Of a DNA stretch of 8,129 nt, positions 6,155 through 8,129 are shown piece after piece. Location of the stretch: positions 1-8,129 of the forward strand of contig CAJYIG010000095.1 of NCBI GenBank assembly GCA_913774725.1. Reading direction: 5' to 3'. The notes below the pieces were generated by a model. The model had not been told where the DNA came from, made no database searches, and saw only the letters and a program-made list of their open reading frames with translations. This stretch comes from an uncultured Curtobacterium sp. (GTDB taxonomy: Bacteria; Actinomycetota; Actinomycetes; Actinomycetales; Microbacteriaceae). Position numbers and translations under genes: made by a program. Position 1 is the first letter of the stretch, and every line of letters begins with the position of its first letter.

Positions 6155-6269
6155 CCCGGGCTTTCGTCGTTCCCGGGCTGTGTCGTTCCCCGGCCGCGTC
6201 GTTCCCCGGCCGCGTCGTTCCCGGGCCGCGTCGTTCCCCGGCCGCGTCGTTCCCGGGCCGCGTCGTTCC
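6145..6269 (+). repeat. Tandem 16-17-bp repeat array downstream of tRNA-Met
   Basis: Seven full units and one partial unit are present. Two identical 17-mers TTTCGTCGTTCCCGGGC lie at 6145-6161 and 6162-6178. A variant 17-mer, TGTGTCGTTCCCCGGCC, lies at 6179-6195. Four 16-mers, GCGTCGTTCCCCGGCC alternating with GCGTCGTTCCCGGGCC, cover 6196-6259, and a partial copy covers 6260-6269. The core GTCGTTCCCSGG is close to that of the array at 3487-3593 (GTCGCCGTTCCCGGG). As there, the unit equals terminator 3' arm plus tail. It lies about 140 bp beyond the 3' end of the convergent minus-strand gene. Confidence 0.9.
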
Positions 6270-6326
6270 GTCCCATCGCGGACGCCCTGGGATGCCGTTC
6301 CGCTCGTGGTGCGCAGGAAGGCCGGT

Positions 6327-6379
6327 CCTCCCACGCGCGGAAACGCCTCCTACGCGCGGAAACGCCTCCCACGCGCGGA
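6327..6379. repeat. Short 19-bp tandem repeat (about 2.8 copies)
   Basis: The unit CCTCCCACGCGCGGAAACG occurs at 6327-6345, at 6346-6364 with one C-to-T change, and partially at 6365-6379. Its sequence is unrelated to the CGTTCCCGGG arrays nearby. The bases around it (6270-6326 and 6380-6407) show no gene, RNA or other structure that I can support. Confidence 0.8.
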
Positions 6380-6407
6380 CCGACCCGCGCCCGGCGGGTC
6401 CCGAACC

Positions 6408-6785
6408 TCAGCGCGGGGGAGCGGTCAGCACGCCAGCGGCCCGGAGTGCCCGCTCGAGCGTCGCCTCCACCTGCTGCCACGCGCTCCGCCGCCGCCCCGC
6501 TCCGATGCTCCCGCCGGACACCGCCGTGACGTGCTGCGCATGTCGGAGCGTGAGCGTGGTCGACGTGCCCGTGACGGTCGTCGAGAGCTCGTAGCGCCGG
6601 AACTCCCGCGACGGGTGCACGAGTGCGCCGAGCAGGATCGTCAGCAGTCGGTTGCCGGTCGTCGCGGTGATCGTGCCACCCGTCGACTCGACCCGGTGTC
6701 CCGCCTGGCGGAGCGCCGCGCCGGCGACCTCCATCGCGGTGCACCGGTCCCCCGTGTGGACCGCGTACTCGGTCGTGTGCTCCAT
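6408..6785 (-). CDS. Hypothetical protein, 125 aa, family not recognised
   Basis: The ATG at 6785 is preceded by a good ribosome binding site (GGGGAGAG, 6797-6790), which decides this start over a longer frame beginning at 6848. The protein begins MEHTTEYAVHTGDRCTAMEV. It looks like a small alpha/beta protein: a strand, a helix (about 13-29), strands around RVESTGGTITATTG (31-44), a short hydrophobic stretch LLTILLGAL (47-55), a Thr-rich beta region (66-82), a Gly/Arg loop (91-100) and a C-terminal amphipathic helix (102-117). There is no signal peptide or convincing membrane span, and no catalytic motif that I recognise. Third-position G/C bias is consistent with coding. It is divergent from hadA and points toward the tandem repeats. 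Function is unknown. Confidence 0.72.
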   Translation of the reverse strand: MEHTTEYAVHTGDRCTAMEVAGAALRQAGHRVESTGGTITATTGNRLLTILLGALVHPSREFRRYELSTTVTGTSTTLTLRHAQHVTAVSGGSIGAGRRRSAWQQVEATLERALRAAGVLTAPPR

Positions 6786-6843
6786 CGATCTCTCCCCGTC
6801 CCCGGAGTCGTGCCGTCGGCGTCCCCCCGGACACCGTGGGCTG

Positions 6844-6849
6844 AGCATA
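6844..6849 (-). promoter_or_regulatory. Candidate -10 of the hypothetical minus-strand gene
   Basis: On the minus strand TATGCT (6849-6844) has a weak TTTTCC -35 about 16 nt upstream. The implied 5' leader is about 50 nt and contains the GGGGAGAG ribosome binding site. Its -35 region lies within the same short stretch that feeds the opposing hadA promoter. Confidence 0.4.
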
Positions 6850-6893
6850 GCCGATGCATCCTCATGGAAAAGCTGCGTGTCGAGGGTGCTCGG

Positions 6894-6906
6894 TAGACTC
6901 CCACCC
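6894..6906 (+). promoter_or_regulatory. Leaderless-type -10 element of hadA
   Basis: TAGACT (6894-6899) is followed by exactly 7 nt and the GTG at 6907, the same geometry as at yajQ. It decides the start codon over the longer open frame reaching back to 6652, which has neither a promoter nor homology. No clear -35 is seen. Confidence 0.6.
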
Positions 6907-7356
6907 GTGTCAGTGAACCCCGAGCTCGTCGGCAGGACGTTCCCGCCGGCCCAGCCCTACCTGGTCGGTCGCGAGAAGGTGCGCGAGTTCGCGCGCGCCG
7001 TGTTCGCGACGAACCCGATCCACCACGAGCCGGACGCCGCCCGCGCCGCCGGGTACGCCGACGTGGTCGCCCCGCCGACCTTCGCCGTCGTCGTGCAGGA
7101 GGCCACGCTCGCGCAGCTCCTGGCCGAGCCGGACGCCGGCATCGACTTCTCCCGTGTCGTGCACGGCGAGCAGTCCTTCACGTACGACCGGCCGATCGTG
7201 GCCGGCGACGAACTGACCGCCACGCTCACCGTCACGAGCGTGAAGACCCTGGGCGGCAACGCCATGGTGACCGCCGAGAGCACGATGCAGGACGCCTCGG
7301 GGGAGCACGTCGTGACCGCGACCTCCACCCTCGTGGTCCGAGGAGACGACGCATGA
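6907..7356 (+). CDS. HadA/HadC-like MaoC N-terminal (FAS1-like) dehydratase subunit
   Basis: This 149-residue protein is of the UPF0336 / MaoC-like N-terminal dehydratase type. Hallmarks are the start NPELVGRTFPPAQPYLVGREKVREFA, the loop NPIHHEPDAARAAGYADVVAPPTFAVV (residues 36-62) and a hot-dog fold strand pattern through the C-terminus. In mycobacteria the corresponding HadA/HadC subunit pairs with catalytic HadB to dehydrate 3-hydroxyacyl-ACP in FAS-II. This half mainly shapes the acyl channel, as it lacks the full D-x-N-P-x-H hydratase signature (here ATNPIHH). The GTG at 6907 is chosen for the leaderless promoter and the conserved N-terminus; GTG 6913 is the alternative. The stop overlaps the next ATG as ATGA (7353-7356), indicating coupled synthesis of the two subunits. 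Confidence 0.88.
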   Translation: MSVNPELVGRTFPPAQPYLVGREKVREFARAVFATNPIHHEPDAARAAGYADVVAPPTFAVVVQEATLAQLLAEPDAGIDFSRVVHGEQSFTYDRPIVAGDELTATLTVTSVKTLGGNAMVTAESTMQDASGEHVVTATSTLVVRGDDA

Positions 7357-7778
7357 CCGCCGCACCCGCCACCGCGCTCGAGGTCGGCGCCGTCGTCGCC
7401 GAGCGCGAGGTCCACCTGACCCGCGACGCGCTCGTCCGCTACGCCGGCGCCTCGGGCGACTTCAACCCGATCCACTACCGCGACGACGTCGCCGCGTCCG
7501 TCGGCCTCCCCGGCGTGCTCGCGCACGGCATGCTCACCATGGGCCTCGCCGTCCAGCCCGTCGCCGAGTGGCTCGGCGACCGCGGATGGATCCAGCGCTA
7601 CGGCGTCAGCTTCAAGCGCCCGGTCGTCGTCGACCCGGAACAGGGTGCGACCGTCGGCGTGGTCGCGAAGGTCGGCACCGTCGACGACCAGGGCCGGCCG
7701 CAGCGCATCGACCTCACCGTGACCGCCGCCGGGCAGACCGTGCTCGGCAAGGCGCAGGTCACGGTGGTGTTCCGCTGA
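7353..7778 (+). CDS. HadB-like MaoC (R)-specific hydratase/dehydratase, catalytic subunit
   Basis: This 141-residue single hot-dog protein carries the hydratase-2 motif YAGASGDFNPIHYRDDVAAS (residues 30-49). D36 and H41 form the catalytic pair and fall at the same numbers as in mycobacterial HadB. GVLAHGMLTMG (54-64) is the following conserved helix. It is predicted to act with the preceding protein as a heterodimer, removing water from (3R)-hydroxyacyl-thioesters. Ribosome binding site AGGAG (7341-7345) lies 7 nt before the ATG, and the start overlaps the previous stop. It is followed 2 nt later by murB, so fatty-acid and peptidoglycan genes probably share one transcript. Confidence 0.92.
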   Translation: MTAAPATALEVGAVVAEREVHLTRDALVRYAGASGDFNPIHYRDDVAASVGLPGVLAHGMLTMGLAVQPVAEWLGDRGWIQRYGVSFKRPVVVDPEQGATVGVVAKVGTVDDQGRPQRIDLTVTAAGQTVLGKAQVTVVFR

Positions 7779-7780
7779 CC

Positions 7781-8129
7781 GTGGTGACGCGACTGGCCGA
7801 CCTCACGACGTTCCGGGTCGGGGGCCCCGCAGCCACCCTCCTGGTCGCGGAGACGACCGACGAGCTCGTGGCGCACGCGCAGACCGCGTGGCAGGACGAC
7901 GAGTGGCTCGTCGTCGGTGGCGGCAGCAACCTGCTCGTCGCCGACGACGGCTTCGACGGCACCGTCGTCCTCGTCCGCACGCACGGCGTCGACGCCGAGC
8001 CGGACGCGGGCGGCGTCACCGTCCGCGTCGCGGCCGGCGAGCCGTGGGACCGGTTCGTCGCGACGACCGTCGAGAACGGCTGGACCGGCCTGGAGGCCCT
8101 CAGCGGCATCCCGGGCACGGTCGGCGCCG
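7781..8129 (+). CDS. murB: UDP-N-acetylenolpyruvoylglucosamine reductase, N-terminal part (cut by window end)
   Basis: The first 116 residues of MurB are visible; the gene runs off the 3' edge. MurB is the FAD enzyme that uses NADPH to reduce enolpyruvyl-UDP-GlcNAc to UDP-MurNAc in the cytoplasm. Signatures are LTTFRVGGPA (residues 8-17), the FAD-binding WLVVGGGSNLLVADDGF (42-58) and GLEALSGIPGTVGA (103-116). The start is GTG 7781 or the adjacent GTG 7784, 2 or 5 nt after the hadB stop; neither has a strong Shine-Dalgarno sequence, so coupling to hadB is likely. The substrate-binding domain and the catalytic C-terminal residues lie outside the window. Confidence 0.95.
   Translation, partial: MVTRLADLTTFRVGGPAATLLVAETTDELVAHAQTAWQDDEWLVVGGGSNLLVADDGFDGTVVLVRTHGVDAEPDAGGVTVRVAAGEPWDRFVATTVENGWTGLEALSGIPGTVGA

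Noticed and set aside
6145..6379. CRISPR-like array
   Set aside because: Units are directly adjacent with no unique spacers, are only 16-19 bp long and vary internally; no cas gene is in the window.

Overview
The window is about 8.1 kb of very GC-rich DNA with a strong G/C third-position bias. It reads as an ordinary chromosomal segment of a high-GC actinobacterium. The gene neighbourhood (yajQ and tRNA-Tyr, then an inositol-phosphatase-like gene, an M23 peptidase, tRNA-Thr, tRNA-Met, a HadA/HadB-like pair and murB) together with leaderless-looking TAGNCT promoters suggests Microbacteriaceae, perhaps Curtobacterium or a relative. That placement is inference from memory of gene order, not a measured result. 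I see no IS element, prophage, CRISPR array or resistance cassette.

Layout. (i) 1-1237: the last codons of a probable LacI-type regulator overlap by ATGA with a polytopic DUF418/HGSNAT-type membrane protein. (ii) 1295-3255, minus strand: yajQ followed by cls (cardiolipin synthase), probably one transcript. (iii) 3256-3593: a divergent promoter region, tRNA-Tyr(GTA), a strong hairpin terminator and a tandem array of 19-bp units. (iv) 3630-4451: an inositol-monophosphatase-family enzyme with a leaderless-type start. (v) 4452-5845: a membrane-anchored or secreted M23 peptidase, with a GTTACC direct repeat in its upstream region that resembles an MtrA box. (vi) 5907-6269: tRNA-Thr(GGT) and tRNA-Met(CAT) with small hairpins before and between them, then a terminator and a second tandem array of 16-17-bp units. 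(vii) 6327-6785: a short 19-bp tandem repeat and an unrecognised minus-strand gene. (viii) 6894-8129: a leaderless promoter driving hadA-like, hadB-like (ATGA overlap) and murB, which runs off the window.

Much of the content serves the cell envelope: phospholipid head groups (cls), acyl-chain dehydration (hadAB-like), peptidoglycan precursor synthesis (murB) and peptidoglycan remodelling (M23). Three tRNAs are interspersed.

No new enzymatic or defence system is visible. The least explained signal is non-coding. After both tRNA units, a stem-loop terminator is followed directly by a tandem array whose unit resembles the terminator's own 3' arm plus tail (shared core CGTTCCCGGG). The two arrays differ in unit length and sequence but share this architecture, so they look like independently expanded copies of the same kind of element.
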